A stretch of 64,000 nucleotides of DNA from Beijerinckiaceae bacterium (GCA_947478455.1 CANJWR010000002.1:1-64000), one strand, 5' to 3'; counted from the first letter of the stretch, positions 7,600 through 16,960 are shown. Program-made: numbers and translations. Notes: generated from the sequence alone by a model not told the origin.

Positions 7600-8538
7600 A
7601 TGAACATGATGCGGACCGCTCTCCTCCTTGCCGCCATGACGGCGCTGTTTGTGGTGGTCGGCGGCCTGTTGGGCGGCCAGAGCGGCATGATGATCGCGCT
7701 GCTGATCGCGGTCGGCACGAACCTCTTCGCCTGGTGGAACTCGGACAAGATGGCGCTCGCGGCGTCCGGAGCGCAGGAGGTCGACGCTACCAGCGCTCCC
7801 GAGTTGGTCGCGATGGTAGCCGAACTGGCAGGCCGCGCCGGCCTGCCCATGCCGCGCGTCTACGTTATCGAGAACGAGCAACCCAACGCCTTCGCCACGG
7901 GCCGCGACCCCGAGCATGCGGCGGTAGCGGTCCATACCGGCCTCATCAACATGCTCAACCGCGACGAAATCGCCGGCGTGATTGCGCACGAGCTGGCGCA
8001 TATCAAAAATCGTGACACGCTGACCATGACGATCACAGCATCGCTGGCGGGCGCGATTTCCTCTATCGCCCACTGGGGCATGTTCATGGGCGGCAATCGC
8101 GAACGGGGCGGGCTCGGGGTTGTCGGGTCGATTGCGGTCGCGATTCTCGCCCCGATGGCCGCCATGGTGGTGCAGATGGCCGTCAGCCGCGGCCGCGAAT
8201 ACGAGGCCGACCGCGCGGGCGCGCAGATCAGCGGCCAGCCGCTGGCGCTCGCCAGCGCGCTCGCCAAGATTTCAGGCGGCGTCGCGCATATTCCCAATGA
8301 AAACGCCGAGGCTCATCCGGCCATGGCGCATATGTTCATCATCAATCCGCTGACAGGCGGCGGCATGGACAATCTGTTCTCGACCCATCCCAATGTCGAA
8401 AACCGCATCGCAGCCCTGCAGCAACTGGCCAACGAAATGGGCAGCGGCGGCGCGCCGCGCGGCGGCGGCTTCCTCGGCGGCTCCGGCATTTCGGGCGGCG
8501 CAAGCGGAAGCCGCGCCCGCAAGGGGCCCTGGGGCTGA
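7600..8538 (+). CDS. htpX: HtpX, membrane zinc metalloprotease (M48B)
   Basis: A 312-residue inner-membrane protease for quality control of membrane proteins. Two N-terminal transmembrane segments (about residues 5-23 and 29-46) are followed by the zinc motif HELAH at 130-134, a second hydrophobic pair, and the third ligand region [11 protein letters not shown]. The C-terminal tail is Gly/Ser-rich. The ATG at 7600 has GGGAGA upstream; the open frame extends to 7495 but without a site. A terminator follows at 8554, so the gene is probably monocistronic. Confidence 0.95.
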   Translation: MNMMRTALLLAAMTALFVVVGGLLGGQSGMMIALLIAVGTNLFAWWNSDKMALAASGAQEVDATSAPELVAMVAELAGRAGLPMPRVYVIENEQPNAFATGRDPEHAAVAVHTGLINMLNRDEIAGVIAHELAHIKNRDTLTMTITASLAGAISSIAHWGMFMGGNRERGGLGVVGSIAVAILAPMAAMVVQMAVSRGREYEADRAGAQISGQPLALASALAKISGGVAHIPNENAEAHPAMAHMFIINPLTGGGMDNLFSTHPNVENRIAALQQLANEMGSGGAPRGGGFLGGSGISGGASGSRARKGPWG

Positions 8539-8553
8539 TCTGGACGAAAAAAC

Positions 8554-8586
8554 CCCGCCGTGTTGACGCACGGCGGGCGCTTTCTT
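8554..8586 (+). terminator. Rho-independent terminator after htpX
   Basis: The nine-base stem CCCGCCGTG (8554-8562) with CACGGCGGG (8569-8577) encloses a six-base loop and is followed by CGCTTTCTT. Confidence 0.8.
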
Positions 8587-8677
8587 CATCTACCGTTGCG
8601 TTTTGCTTCGTTGTTGCGACAGCTGCGACGCCCTAAGCTTGCCCGGAAGCGCAATTCTGCGCGGGGGGAAGCCGACG

Positions 8678-9319
8678 ATGGATATTGCGCTCTATTATGC
8701 GCCTGTGACCTGCGCTCTCGTTCCGTATGTGAATCTGACGGAAGCGGGAGCGACGTTCGAGGCGCGGCCCATCGACATGCGCAAGGGCGGGAACAAGACG
8801 CCGGATTATCTCATGCTCAATCCGCTGCACAAAATTCCCGTGCTGGTGGTGGACGGCAAGCCGCTGACCGAGAATGTCGCCATCCAGATCTGGATCGCCC
8901 GCAATTTCCCTGCTGCGAAATTACTGCCAGCCGATCCGTGGCAGGAAGTGAAAGCAATTTCGCTGCTGGCCTGGTGCGCCTCGGGCCTGCATCCGCATCT
9001 GTCGCGCTATAACGGGCCGAAGAAATATTGCGATGCACCCGATCCCGAAGCCGCCATCAGGCCGATCGCGCTCAAGATGGTTCTTGAGAATTTTCAGGTC
9101 GCCGAAGACCTGCTGGCGGGCCGCAAGTTCTTCTTCGATCATTACACGGCAGTGGACGCCTATTTCTTCTGGTGCTTCCGGCGCGCGTTACAGATGAACT
9201 TTGATCTGGAGAAGCTCCCGAATTGCCACAGGCATTTCGAACACCTGAACGCGCGCGCCAGCATCCAGAAGGTTCTGGCCTTCGAGCAGCAGGTGAAGAC
9301 GCAGTTCGGGCGGCCCTGA
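8678..9319 (+). CDS. Glutathione S-transferase family protein
   Basis: A 213-residue protein with the GST layout. A thioredoxin-like N-terminal domain begins MDIALYYAPVTCALVPYV, including the PVTCAL glutathione-site region, the cis-Pro loop NPLHKIPVL, and the gamma-glutamyl-binding ENVAIQIWIA. An all-alpha C-terminal domain carries FFFDHYTAVDAYFFWC. The Cys in the first helix suggests a beta-class-like enzyme. The ATG at 8678 is preceded by GGGGGAAG. In an aromatic-degrading genome it may act in detoxification or as a ring-cleavage accessory enzyme, but nothing specifies a substrate. It converges with the DUF533 gene, two bases between stops. Confidence 0.88.
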   Translation: MDIALYYAPVTCALVPYVNLTEAGATFEARPIDMRKGGNKTPDYLMLNPLHKIPVLVVDGKPLTENVAIQIWIARNFPAAKLLPADPWQEVKAISLLAWCASGLHPHLSRYNGPKKYCDAPDPEAAIRPIALKMVLENFQVAEDLLAGRKFFFDHYTAVDAYFFWCFRRALQMNFDLEKLPNCHRHFEHLNARASIQKVLAFEQQVKTQFGRP

Positions 9320-9321
9320 AC

Positions 9322-10023
9322 TCAGGCCTGCGCCGAAACGCTCTGCGCGATCTGGCGTTCGAGATTTTCCAGCAATCCCGACGCCAGATTGAGCGATGAG
9401 CCGAGCGTCGCAAGAAATTGTGTTTCGCGCGGATCGTCAAGATCGATCGCCAGCCGCGCGGCGAGCCAAAGTTCGGAGGCCTGCTCGGGACCATTGGCGA
9501 GAGCGGCGATCTCGTAAGCCGTAGCGGGCCGCGCAATGGCGTCGAAAATGAAGGCCTTGTCGTCGGGCGACAGACCCAGTTTTCCGACATGGTCGAAGAT
9601 CAGTTTCTGTTCGTCGGGGCCGATATGACCATCCGCATTGGCGGCAGCGATCATGGCGCGCACGAGCGCCAGTTCGAACGGCTTGCCGTCAGTCGCCAGC
9701 CGCTGCAATTGCGGCGGCTGATTGAAGCCGGCGGGTTCCGGCGAAGCCTGTTGCGTCTGTTGTTCCTGCCATGACTGCCAGGCCTTGAGCGCCAGCGCGC
9801 CCAATGCGGCTGCGCCGCCATAGCCGACCACCCCGCCGGCAAGCTTGCGAACCTTCTTTCCGCCGAGCAGGAGGCCGAAAAGGCCGCCCACAGCGAGACC
9901 GCCGAGCGCTCCGCCAGGAATGCCCTGAGGCAGATACTGGTCCTTTGCCTTGCGGGCCATGTCGGCTGCGGAACTTGCAGCGCCAGCGCCAAAAAATTGT
10001 TCAAGCAGCTTCGCGGGGTCCAT
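9322..10023 (-). CDS. DUF533 (YebE/TerB-like) protein
   Basis: A 233-residue protein starting MDPAKLLEQFFG. A Gly/Ala-rich hydrophobic stretch, GALGGLAVGGLFGLLLGGKK then VVGYGGAAALGALALKAW, may dip into or cross the membrane. The C-terminal half is an all-alpha TerB-like domain with ALVRAMIAAANADGHIGPDE, the acidic metal-binding signature of DUF533. The function of YebE-type proteins is not established; they are often envelope-stress regulated. The start is a clear ATG at 10023, divergent from the MFS gene at 10153. Confidence 0.85.
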   Translation of the reverse strand: MDPAKLLEQFFGAGAASSAADMARKAKDQYLPQGIPGGALGGLAVGGLFGLLLGGKKVRKLAGGVVGYGGAAALGALALKAWQSWQEQQTQQASPEPAGFNQPPQLQRLATDGKPFELALVRAMIAAANADGHIGPDEQKLIFDHVGKLGLSPDDKAFIFDAIARPATAYEIAALANGPEQASELWLAARLAIDLDDPRETQFLATLGSSLNLASGLLENLERQIAQSVSAQA

Positions 10024-10152
10024 GACGAATTCCTTTGTGGTGCGGACAATATGTTGTGGTTCGAGCCGGGCATATCAAGGGACAGAAGGACACGGCAGGG
10101 CTTGGTGTTTTTGTGGAAACCGGATAGGTCGCGGCGGGGGGAAGACAGACGC

Positions 10153-11388
10153 ATGAGCCATAGGGCCGACGAGCACGCATCGCTGTTTCGTGTGAAGCCG
10201 TTCGTGCTGATGTTCACGACGCGCGTCAGCACCACGACCGCAAACCAGATGTTCGGCGTGGCTGCCGGCTGGCATGTGTATGAAGCGACCAGCAGTCCAT
10301 TTCTGCTGGGCCTCTCGGGACTTGCGCAATTCCTGCCGCCTCTGCTGCTGACGCTCTATGCGGGGCAACAGGCGGATTTCCGTGACCGCCGGATGATCTT
10401 GCGCACCTGCTATGCGGTTGAATTCTGTGTGGCTATCAGCCTGATGATCCTGTCGGGCGCATCGACCCTCTGGCTGCCGATGTTTTACGGGCTGCTGTTC
10501 GTCAATGCGATTGCGCGCACGTTTGAAGGACCGAGCCTGCAATCTCTTCTGCCGCTGGTGGTGCCGCGCGCCATTCTGGGGCGCGCGGTTGCGACGAATT
10601 CCGTCGCCGGTCGCCTGTCGCAGCTCATCGGCCCCACAACCGGCGGGCTTCTGTTCGCCTGGTCTCCGCAAGCCGTTTATTTCGCCTGCGCTTCGCTGGT
10701 GCTGATCGCTGGCGTGGCCAGCAATTTCCTGCCCGCTTCGCCGCCTGCGCCTATCGGCGAAGGTTCCGAAAAGCCGTCGATGTTCGGCGGCCTGAAATTC
10801 ATCTGGTCGTCGAAGCCGCTTCTGGGCGCAATGTCGCTCGATCTCACCGCGACGCTGTTTGGCGGCGTGACGGCGCTGCTGCCGATCTTCGCCCGCGATA
10901 TTCTCGAAATCGGCCCGTGGGGCTTTGGAATTCTGCGCTCGACGCCGGCGCTGGGCGGACTGCTGACTGCGCTCATTCTCAGCCGCTTTCCGCTGGGACG
11001 GCGCGGCGGCTGGTTCATCTTCATCGGCATGAGCGTCTATGGCGTCGGCACTATCCTGTTCGCACTTTCGAACATGGTGGCCCTTTCGATTTTTCTGATG
11101 TTCATGGTCGGCATGGGCGACATGCTGAGCGGCGTCACGCGCCAGACGCTTATTCAGGTGATGGCGCCAGACGATACGCGCGGCCGGGTGATCGCCGTGA
11201 ACGGATTGTTCAACAACACCGCAGGGCAACTGGGCGCATTTGAATCAGGCATTGCGGCGGAACTGTTGGGGGCGCAGGGCGCGGTGCTATTCGGCGGCAT
11301 TGCGGTGCTGAGCGTGACAATGCTGTGGGTGCGCTTGTTTCCTGAACTGCACAGCCTCGACTGGCGCAAGCAGGTAATGGGGCGGTAA
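10153..11388 (+). CDS. MFS transporter (EntS-like), second copy
   Basis: A 411-residue inner-membrane transporter with about 12 segments, beginning MSHRADEHASLFRVKPFVLMF. It shares the MFS_3/EntS layout of the protein at 2585 (AGWHVYEATSSPFLLGLSGLAQF, ADFRDRRMILRTCY, GDMLSGVTRQTLIQVMAPDDTRGRV) but is clearly divergent from it, so the two are not recent duplicates. The ATG at 10153 follows GGGGGAAGACAGACGC. It has no catabolic neighbours and its substrate is unknown. Confidence 0.85.
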   Translation: MSHRADEHASLFRVKPFVLMFTTRVSTTTANQMFGVAAGWHVYEATSSPFLLGLSGLAQFLPPLLLTLYAGQQADFRDRRMILRTCYAVEFCVAISLMILSGASTLWLPMFYGLLFVNAIARTFEGPSLQSLLPLVVPRAILGRAVATNSVAGRLSQLIGPTTGGLLFAWSPQAVYFACASLVLIAGVASNFLPASPPAPIGEGSEKPSMFGGLKFIWSSKPLLGAMSLDLTATLFGGVTALLPIFARDILEIGPWGFGILRSTPALGGLLTALILSRFPLGRRGGWFIFIGMSVYGVGTILFALSNMVALSIFLMFMVGMGDMLSGVTRQTLIQVMAPDDTRGRVIAVNGLFNNTAGQLGAFESGIAAELLGAQGAVLFGGIAVLSVTMLWVRLFPELHSLDWRKQVMGR

Positions 11389-11628
11389 GACGGGAACGCA
11401 GCCTCCCCCGATTTCCATTGACCCGCAGGCCCATCCCGTGTACTCACACCCTTGCTGCATCGCAGCGAGAAGCGCTCCAGTCGCGTAGACCGGTTTCGAC
11501 CGGCGATCTGTCGAGCGCTCCCTGACCCCCTGACGACGGCCCAATACGCGGGGCATGTCCCCCACATCCCCTTGAATCCGCGCGCGGCAACCGCGCCGGG
11601 GCGCCGATTCGCATCAGAAAGACTTTAC

Positions 11629-12996
11629 GTGTCCCATTTTTCCGACCTCGGCCTGCCCGAGGTACTCCTTCGCGCCCTCAAGCACGAAGGTTACGAGATC
11701 CCCACGCCGATCCAGGCGAAATCGATCCCCTCGCTGCTTCAGGGCCGCGATCTGCTCGGCATCGCCCAGACCGGCACCGGCAAGACGGCAGCCTTCGCGC
11801 TGCCGATCATCAGCCGCCTGATCGCCGACCGCCAGCACGCCGGCCCCCGTCAGGTTCGGGCGCTCATTCTGGCGCCGACGCGCGAACTGGCCACACAGAT
11901 CGCTGAATCCTTCAAGGCCTACGGACGCTTTGCGAAAATCTCCGTGGCGGTCGTCATCGGCGGTGTCAGCATGGGCGCGCAGGTGCAGGCCATGGCGGGC
12001 GGGCTTGATGTGCTCGTCGCCACGCCGGGCCGTCTGCTTGATCACATGCAGCAGGGCAAGGTGAAGCTCGACATGACCGAAATCGTCGTACTCGACGAGG
12101 CCGACCACATGCTCGACCTCGGCTTCATTGTGCCGATCCGGCAGATTCTCGCCAAGACTCCCAAGAACCGCCAGAGCCTGTTTTTCTCGGCCACCATGCC
12201 GAAAGAAATCGCCGGCCTCGCCAACGACATGCTGCGCGATCCCGTTCAGGTGGCGGTGACGCCCGCAGCCACCACGGTCGAGCGCATCGCGCAGGAAGTG
12301 TTCTTCTGCGACAGCGCCGCCAAGCGCGATCTGCTGGTCGAAATCCTGAAAGACCCGAAGCACAAGCGCACGCTCGTCTTCACCCGCACAAAGCGCGGCG
12401 CGGACAAGGTCGCCCAGCATCTGGCCGCCAACGGCATTACGGCGGACGCCATTCACGGTAACAAGAGTCAGGGCCAGCGCCAGCGCGCCCTCGACGGTTT
12501 CAAATCCGGCCGCACGCGCGTGCTGGTGGCGACCGACATTGCGGCTCGCGGCATCGATGTCGACGGCGTCTCGCATGTGGTGAATTACGAACTGCCGGAA
12601 GTGCCGGAAGCTTACGTGCATCGCATCGGCCGCACGGCCCGTGCGGGCGCCGACGGCGCGGCGGTTTCGTTCTGCGACAATTCCGAGCGCAACCTGCTGC
12701 GCGCCATCGAGAAGACAACGCGCCAGTCTATCCCTTCTGTGGATCGTCGCGGATCGCGTCCGGAGGCTTCGGTGGCGGCCAAGCCGCAACCAAACCAGAA
12801 GACGCCCTATAACGACGAGCGTCGCGGCCGCAACAACCGCAATCAGCCGGGCCGTGGCGGCGACCAACGCAAGCCCGAACAACGCAAGGCCGGCGGACAC
12901 AAGGCCGGCCCGCGTCCGGGCGGCGAGGCGGGACGCTCAGCATCCGCAAAGCCGCAGCAGCGCAGCGGGCAACGCCCGGCCGCGCGTCCGCAATAA
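11629..12996 (+). CDS. DEAD-box ATP-dependent RNA helicase (RhlE type)
   Basis: A 455-residue helicase with all core motifs in order: Q motif YEIPTPIQ, motif I AQTGTGKT, Ia PTRELATQ, GG and ATPGRLLD, motif II DEAD in VLDEADHMLDLGF, motif III SAT, motif IV LVFTRTKRGADK, motif V VATDIAARGIDV and motif VI HRIGRTARAG. The tail from about residue 380 is basic, Arg/Gly/Gln-rich and probably disordered, typical of RhlE and RNA binding. The GTG at 11629 begins the family sequence (VSHFSDLGLPEVL). The frame is open to 11452, but that part is low-complexity. A 240-base leader separates it from the MFS gene, plausible for a cold-regulated helicase. Confidence 0.92.
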   Translation: MSHFSDLGLPEVLLRALKHEGYEIPTPIQAKSIPSLLQGRDLLGIAQTGTGKTAAFALPIISRLIADRQHAGPRQVRALILAPTRELATQIAESFKAYGRFAKISVAVVIGGVSMGAQVQAMAGGLDVLVATPGRLLDHMQQGKVKLDMTEIVVLDEADHMLDLGFIVPIRQILAKTPKNRQSLFFSATMPKEIAGLANDMLRDPVQVAVTPAATTVERIAQEVFFCDSAAKRDLLVEILKDPKHKRTLVFTRTKRGADKVAQHLAANGITADAIHGNKSQGQRQRALDGFKSGRTRVLVATDIAARGIDVDGVSHVVNYELPEVPEAYVHRIGRTARAGADGAAVSFCDNSERNLLRAIEKTTRQSIPSVDRRGSRPEASVAAKPQPNQKTPYNDERRGRNNRNQPGRGGDQRKPEQRKAGGHKAGPRPGGEAGRSASAKPQQRSGQRPAARPQ

Positions 12997-13004
12997 ATCA
13001 AACA

Positions 13005-13056
13005 CACGCCGGTCTCGCGTTTGCGTGAGGCTGGCGTGCGGTTGCGTTCACGCAAC
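13005..13056 (+). terminator. Tandem hairpins after the RNA helicase gene
   Basis: A 15-base stem with three G-U pairs (13005-13019 with 13024-13038, loop TTTG) is followed by a second hairpin, GTTGCG (13041-13046) with CGCAAC (13051-13056). The T-tract after them is weak (CTTCATT), so termination is likely but not certain. Confidence 0.5.
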
Positions 13057-13114
13057 CTTCATTAGGGCGTGTCATCGCAAGCCTGCTAGGCTTCAGGGCA
13101 ATCGGGGACACGTC

Positions 13115-13540
13115 ATGTTCAAACATCTGCTCGCCGCCGCTGTTTTATGCGGCGCTGTCGCAACCTCTCCCGCATCGGCGCAGACGTCGCGCATTCAGGT
13201 GAAGGGCGAACTCGTCGACACATGGTGCTCGGTCACCGGCATCATGTTCGCCGCCGGCACGGCGCATCACATGTGCGCGGTCTGGTGCGCGGTCGGCGGC
13301 ATTCCGGTCAGCATCAAGGATGAGGCCGGCAATTATTACATGGTCCTGCGCATCGCCGAGGATGACGAGAACGCTTCCAATCCGCGCTTTGTCAAAATCA
13401 TGAGCCATGAAGTCAGCGTCGACGGCGAGCTCGTCGAACGCGACGGCACGAAATATCTGTTCGTCACCCGCGTGATCGACGACCAGGGCGTCGTCAATCT
13501 GACCCACGAAGACAACGGCATTCAGCCGTTCGGGAACTGA
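13115..13540 (+). CDS. Exported Cys/His-motif protein, first gene of the Sco operon
   Basis: A 141-residue protein with the signal peptide MFKHLLAAAVLCGAVATSPASAQ. The mature part begins with a beta-like IQVKGELVDTWCSVTG, then HHMCAVWC with Cys-x3-Cys and two adjacent His, then GGIPVSIKDEAG and a C-terminal beta-rich region. The spacing (GE.VD..C, H..CA..C..GG.P) recalls a widespread family of small OB-fold-like exported proteins of unknown role. It is followed after only three bases by another Cys-bearing exported protein and then by a Sco/SenC gene, suggesting periplasmic metal or thiol chemistry. A start further upstream is ruled out by the leader. Confidence 0.85.
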   Translation: MFKHLLAAAVLCGAVATSPASAQTSRIQVKGELVDTWCSVTGIMFAAGTAHHMCAVWCAVGGIPVSIKDEAGNYYMVLRIAEDDENASNPRFVKIMSHEVSVDGELVERDGTKYLFVTRVIDDQGVVNLTHEDNGIQPFGN

Positions 13541-13543
13541 GCC

Positions 13544-14053
13544 ATGCGCAAACTTCTCGCGACCGCCTTCGCCATTTGTTCCATGTCCTCGACCTCTCAT
13601 GCCGCAGAGGCCTGGGGCATCGAGCATGAAAAGCTCGTCGAGTTTTCGGCGCGTGTCGTCGACATCGCCTGCACCCTTAAGAATGATTGCCCGCCCGATT
13701 GCGGTGGTGGAAAACGACTGCTCGGACTGATGACCGAGGACGGCAAGCTGCGCACTGCCGTCAAAGCCTCGGTCGATTTCGCCGGCGCTGTGAATGACCT
13801 TTTACCCTACTGCGGCAAGACGATTCAGGTGGACGGGTTGCTGATCGAAAATCCCGCCATCACGATGGTGATGGTGCAGAGAATGCGCGAGCGCGCCGAT
13901 CAGGACTGGGTGAAGACCGAAGCCTTTGCGCGCAACTGGGAAGCCCGCAACGGCAAATCGGACGAATGGTTCCGTAACGACCCGCTGGCGAAAAAAGTCA
14001 TCGCGGAAGATGGCGTTTACGGGATCAAGGGTCTCGAACCGCCGAAGCAATGA
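13544..14053 (+). CDS. Exported Cys-rich protein, second gene of the Sco operon
   Basis: A 169-residue protein with the signal peptide MRKLLATAFAICSMSSTSHAA. The mature part has FSARVVDIACTLKNDCPPDCGGGKRLLGL, a Cys-x5-Cys-x3-Cys cluster, and a fourth Cys in LLPYCGKTIQVDGLLIENP. The overall pattern, a VVD..C strand followed by clustered Cys and a second strand with a conserved G, is like its neighbour at 13115, so the two may be distant paralogues. Its stop overlaps the start of the Sco gene by four bases (ATGA), so translation is coupled. No known family name can be assigned. Confidence 0.85.
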   Translation: MRKLLATAFAICSMSSTSHAAEAWGIEHEKLVEFSARVVDIACTLKNDCPPDCGGGKRLLGLMTEDGKLRTAVKASVDFAGAVNDLLPYCGKTIQVDGLLIENPAITMVMVQRMRERADQDWVKTEAFARNWEARNGKSDEWFRNDPLAKKVIAEDGVYGIKGLEPPKQ

Positions 14054-14628
14054 TGCTGTCGCGCCGCAATCTGCTGGCGATTGTCGCCGCCGGGCTCGCA
14101 ACATCCGCTCTTGCGCAGACACCCGATCCGCTCGCGGATCGTTTCGGCGGGCCTTTCAGCCTGGTCGCGCAGGACGGCAGACGCATCAGCGATATGGATT
14201 TTCGCGGGCGCTTCATGCTGGTCTATTTCGGCTACACGCATTGTCCCGACGTGTGCCCGGTCGATCTGTTCACGCTGGGAGAGGCGATGAAAATGCTCGG
14301 CCCGCTGGCTGACAGGGCGCAACCTTTGTTCATCACGGTCGATCCGGAGCGCGACACGCCGGAATTGCTGGGCGACTATGTGGCGAGCTTTCATCCGCGT
14401 CTGCTGGGTCTTTCGGGCAGCGAAGCCGAGGTTGCAGCAGCTGTGCGCGCCTACAAGGTCCATCGGGTGAAATATACGCCCGCCAATAATCCGACATCCT
14501 ACGGAATCGACCATTCATCCCTGACCTACCTGATGGGTCCGGACGGCAAGTTCCGCACGCTCGTTCCGCACAATACGACGCCGGAGCGCATGGCGGCGAT
14601 CCTGCGGCCCTATCTGGAGCGCAACTGA
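14050..14628 (+). CDS. Sco1/SenC-family copper chaperone
   Basis: A 192-residue protein with an N-terminal leader carrying twin arginines (MMLSRRNLLAIVAAGLATSALAQ), which may use Tat or anchor the protein. The thioredoxin-like domain has GYTHCPDVCPVDLFTL, the CxxxC copper site, and ITVDPERDTPELLGDYVASF. The conserved His lies in YGIDHSSLTYLMGPDGK. Sco proteins deliver copper to the CuA site of cytochrome oxidase or act as thiol reductases. The preceding two genes are coupled to it, while no oxidase structural genes are adjacent; a lone aa3 subunit IV gene lies at 33175. Confidence 0.92.
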   Translation: MMLSRRNLLAIVAAGLATSALAQTPDPLADRFGGPFSLVAQDGRRISDMDFRGRFMLVYFGYTHCPDVCPVDLFTLGEAMKMLGPLADRAQPLFITVDPERDTPELLGDYVASFHPRLLGLSGSEAEVAAAVRAYKVHRVKYTPANNPTSYGIDHSSLTYLMGPDGKFRTLVPHNTTPERMAAILRPYLERN

Positions 14629-14668
14629 ACGGATCGCGCCTTCCGATCCTGTGTGCTAGAAGCCTCAA

Positions 14669-15781
14669 ATGAACCAGCACGCGAAACGCCGCTATCAGCA
14701 GGGCATTGCCCGGCTCGAAGCCATGGACAAGTCAAACCTCCCCGCCCCCGAGCCGAAGGCTCCGGCGCTTGATCCCGTCGGGGCTGGCCGGCATGAGTTC
14801 GAGGTTGCGGCGGAACACCCGGCCGAACGTCTCGACAAGTTTCTCGCCGGCGTTGCAGGTCTTTCGCGTTCGCGCATCCGGGCGCTGCTGGATGAAGGAC
14901 AGGTCAGCGTGGATGGCGCGCGCGTCGATGACGCCAGCCTGAAGGTGCGGGCGGGCCAGAAGATTGCAATCGACGTACCTCCCCCTGCCCCGGCCGAGCC
15001 GGAAGGCGAATCCATCGATCTCACCATCGTGTTCGAGGACGATTACCTGATCGTCATCGACAAGCCTGCGGGGCTGGTGGTGCATCCCTCTGCGGGCCAT
15101 GAAACCGGCACGCTGGTCAATGCGCTTATCGCCCATTGCGGCGCGTCTCTTTCTGGCATCGGCGGCGTGATGCGGCCCGGCATCGTGCACCGCATCGACA
15201 AGGACACATCGGGACTTCTGGTTGTGGCAAAAACCGATGCGGCCCATCAGGGCCTTTCGGCCCTGTTTGCCGATCATGGACGCACGCTTTCACTGACGCG
15301 CGAATATCGCGCCTTTGTTTGGGGCGCGCCGAGCCGTCAGCGCGGCATGATCGAGACATTTATCGGCCGCCATCCGCACAATCGCGAAAGGCAGGCGGTT
15401 GTGGCGAATGAGGAACGAGGGCGTCACGCGATCACGCATTTCGATATCGAGACAACATACGGCAAGGAGAAGGACGGCAAGCCCATGGCGTCCATGGTGC
15501 GCTGTGCGCTGGAAACGGGACGCACGCACCAGATCCGCGTTCACATGGCCCATATCGGCCATCCGCTGATCGGCGACCAGACCTACGGGAGCGGCTTCAA
15601 GACAAAGGCGGCGCTGCTACCGGAAAAGCTGCAGACTCTCGTGCGCTCGCTGGGCCGTCAGGCACTGCACGCAGCTGTGCTGGGGTTTGAGCATCCGGTG
15701 ACGGGCGAGGAACTGATGTTCCAAAGCTCTTTGCCTGATGATCTGGCGGCGCTTGAGGCAGCCCTTGAAGAGCTGAACTGA
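14669..15781 (+). CDS. RluA/RluD-family 23S rRNA pseudouridine synthase
   Basis: A 370-residue protein with an N-terminal extension of about 40 residues and an S4 RNA-binding domain (EHPAERLDKFLAGVAGLSRSRIRALLDEGQVSVDG). The catalytic domain follows: VIDKPAGLVVHPSAGH, the RxD motif in RIDKDTSGLLVVAKT (catalytic Asp), and ETGRTHQIRVHMAHIGHPLIGDQTYG. The S4 plus RluA layout is that of RluD, which modifies helix 69 of 23S rRNA, though RluC has the same order. It converges with the diguanylate cyclase gene, with nine bases between stops. Confidence 0.9.
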   Translation: MNQHAKRRYQQGIARLEAMDKSNLPAPEPKAPALDPVGAGRHEFEVAAEHPAERLDKFLAGVAGLSRSRIRALLDEGQVSVDGARVDDASLKVRAGQKIAIDVPPPAPAEPEGESIDLTIVFEDDYLIVIDKPAGLVVHPSAGHETGTLVNALIAHCGASLSGIGGVMRPGIVHRIDKDTSGLLVVAKTDAAHQGLSALFADHGRTLSLTREYRAFVWGAPSRQRGMIETFIGRHPHNRERQAVVANEERGRHAITHFDIETTYGKEKDGKPMASMVRCALETGRTHQIRVHMAHIGHPLIGDQTYGSGFKTKAALLPEKLQTLVRSLGRQALHAAVLGFEHPVTGEELMFQSSLPDDLAALEAALEELN

Positions 15782-15790
15782 GGGAACCGT

Positions 15791-16960
15791 TCAAGTATCC
15801 AGCGCGAGAGTCGCCTGGGTACGCACCAGCCGCTTGGCGCGATACATGGCGCGGTCGGCATATTCTATGATCAGATGCTTCTGGGCGACTTCGCCCGGAT
15901 AGATCACACGCCCGACGCTCGCGGTAATCGTGTGTTCGGAATCTTCGGTCTCGACCGGCATTGATATCAGGTGATGCACGCGCTCGACGAGCTGGGCGAT
16001 CTCATGCTCGTCCTTGATGAACTCCACCAGAATCGCAAATTCATCGCCGCCAATCCGCGCAACAATATCCTCGCGCCTTATGGCGTGACGCAGGCGGCTG
16101 CCGATCTTGCACAAAACCTTGTCGCCGATCTGGTGGCCGAAATCGTCGTTGATCTTTTTGAAGCCGTTGAAGTCGAGATAGAGCATGGCGAGCTGGCCGC
16201 CGTGACGGTCGACACGCGCGCAGGCCTGATCGAGACGTTGATGCAGATAGCGCGCGTTGGAAAGCCCGGTCAGCGGGTCTTCGTTGGCGAGCGCCGCCAA
16301 ATGGGCGCGCTCGGCGTCGCGTTGTACCCGCAGCCGCACATTGGCGCGGCTATAGACCGTGAAGGCCAGAACCACGATGCTGAAAGCCGTGGTGAGCGTC
16401 ATGGCATGGTTGAGTGTTGTGCTCGACTTTGAACTGTAATCAGGGAGCGGAATCCCGAGTCCGTGCGAGACAAAAAGCTGCAACAGGCAACTCACGACGA
16501 CAAGCCCCACCGCCAACGCGCCGGCGCGCCCGCCGTACAGGCAAAAGAAAATCGCCGGCAACACAATCAGGATCGGCGCCGCTTCGGAGTTCGGGAAGCC
16601 CCCTGTAACCGGAGCCGGAAACAGGCAACCGAACGCCACTGTCCATGCGGTGATCAGGCGCGCGCGTCGATAGTTTCCCTGAACCAGACTGTAGAGCGTA
16701 TAGCCGAAGATGCAGATCAGAACGACAATGAAGGGGCCGAAAATGCTTTTGGTCGAAGCGGCCATGTAGGTGTCATCGACGCTCAGGAAGATGGCCAGAA
16801 AGCCCGCAAGAATGAAAAGAATAACCAGCAGGATTTGCAGCAGCAGCGAAGCCGGGAAATCGAAATCCTGATTGATTGGCAAATTTCGCCGCATTCTGGC
16901 GATCAAAGGCTCAATCGTGACGGATTGCAGTTTCCGAGCGACCTGAATCAAGCCCAGCAT
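15791..16960 (-). CDS. Membrane-bound diguanylate cyclase (GGDEF)
   Basis: About 389 residues. Five or six hydrophobic segments from around residue 40 to 200 (LLLQILLVILFILAGFLAIFL and others) form a membrane sensor. A short coiled linker precedes the GGDEF domain, whose LANEDPLTGLSNARYL opens it. The active-site motif RIGGDEF lies at about 302-308 and is intact. RRED five residues before it provides the RxxD inhibitory site, so product feedback is expected. No EAL domain is present. The start is uncertain: an in-frame TTG at 17050 extends it by 30 residues; ATG at 16960 is used. Confidence 0.88.
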   Translation of the reverse strand: MLGLIQVARKLQSVTIEPLIARMRRNLPINQDFDFPASLLLQILLVILFILAGFLAIFLSVDDTYMAASTKSIFGPFIVVLICIFGYTLYSLVQGNYRRARLITAWTVAFGCLFPAPVTGGFPNSEAAPILIVLPAIFFCLYGGRAGALAVGLVVVSCLLQLFVSHGLGIPLPDYSSKSSTTLNHAMTLTTAFSIVVLAFTVYSRANVRLRVQRDAERAHLAALANEDPLTGLSNARYLHQRLDQACARVDRHGGQLAMLYLDFNGFKKINDDFGHQIGDKVLCKIGSRLRHAIRREDIVARIGGDEFAILVEFIKDEHEIAQLVERVHHLISMPVETEDSEHTITASVGRVIYPGEVAQKHLIIEYADRAMYRAKRLVRTQATLALDT

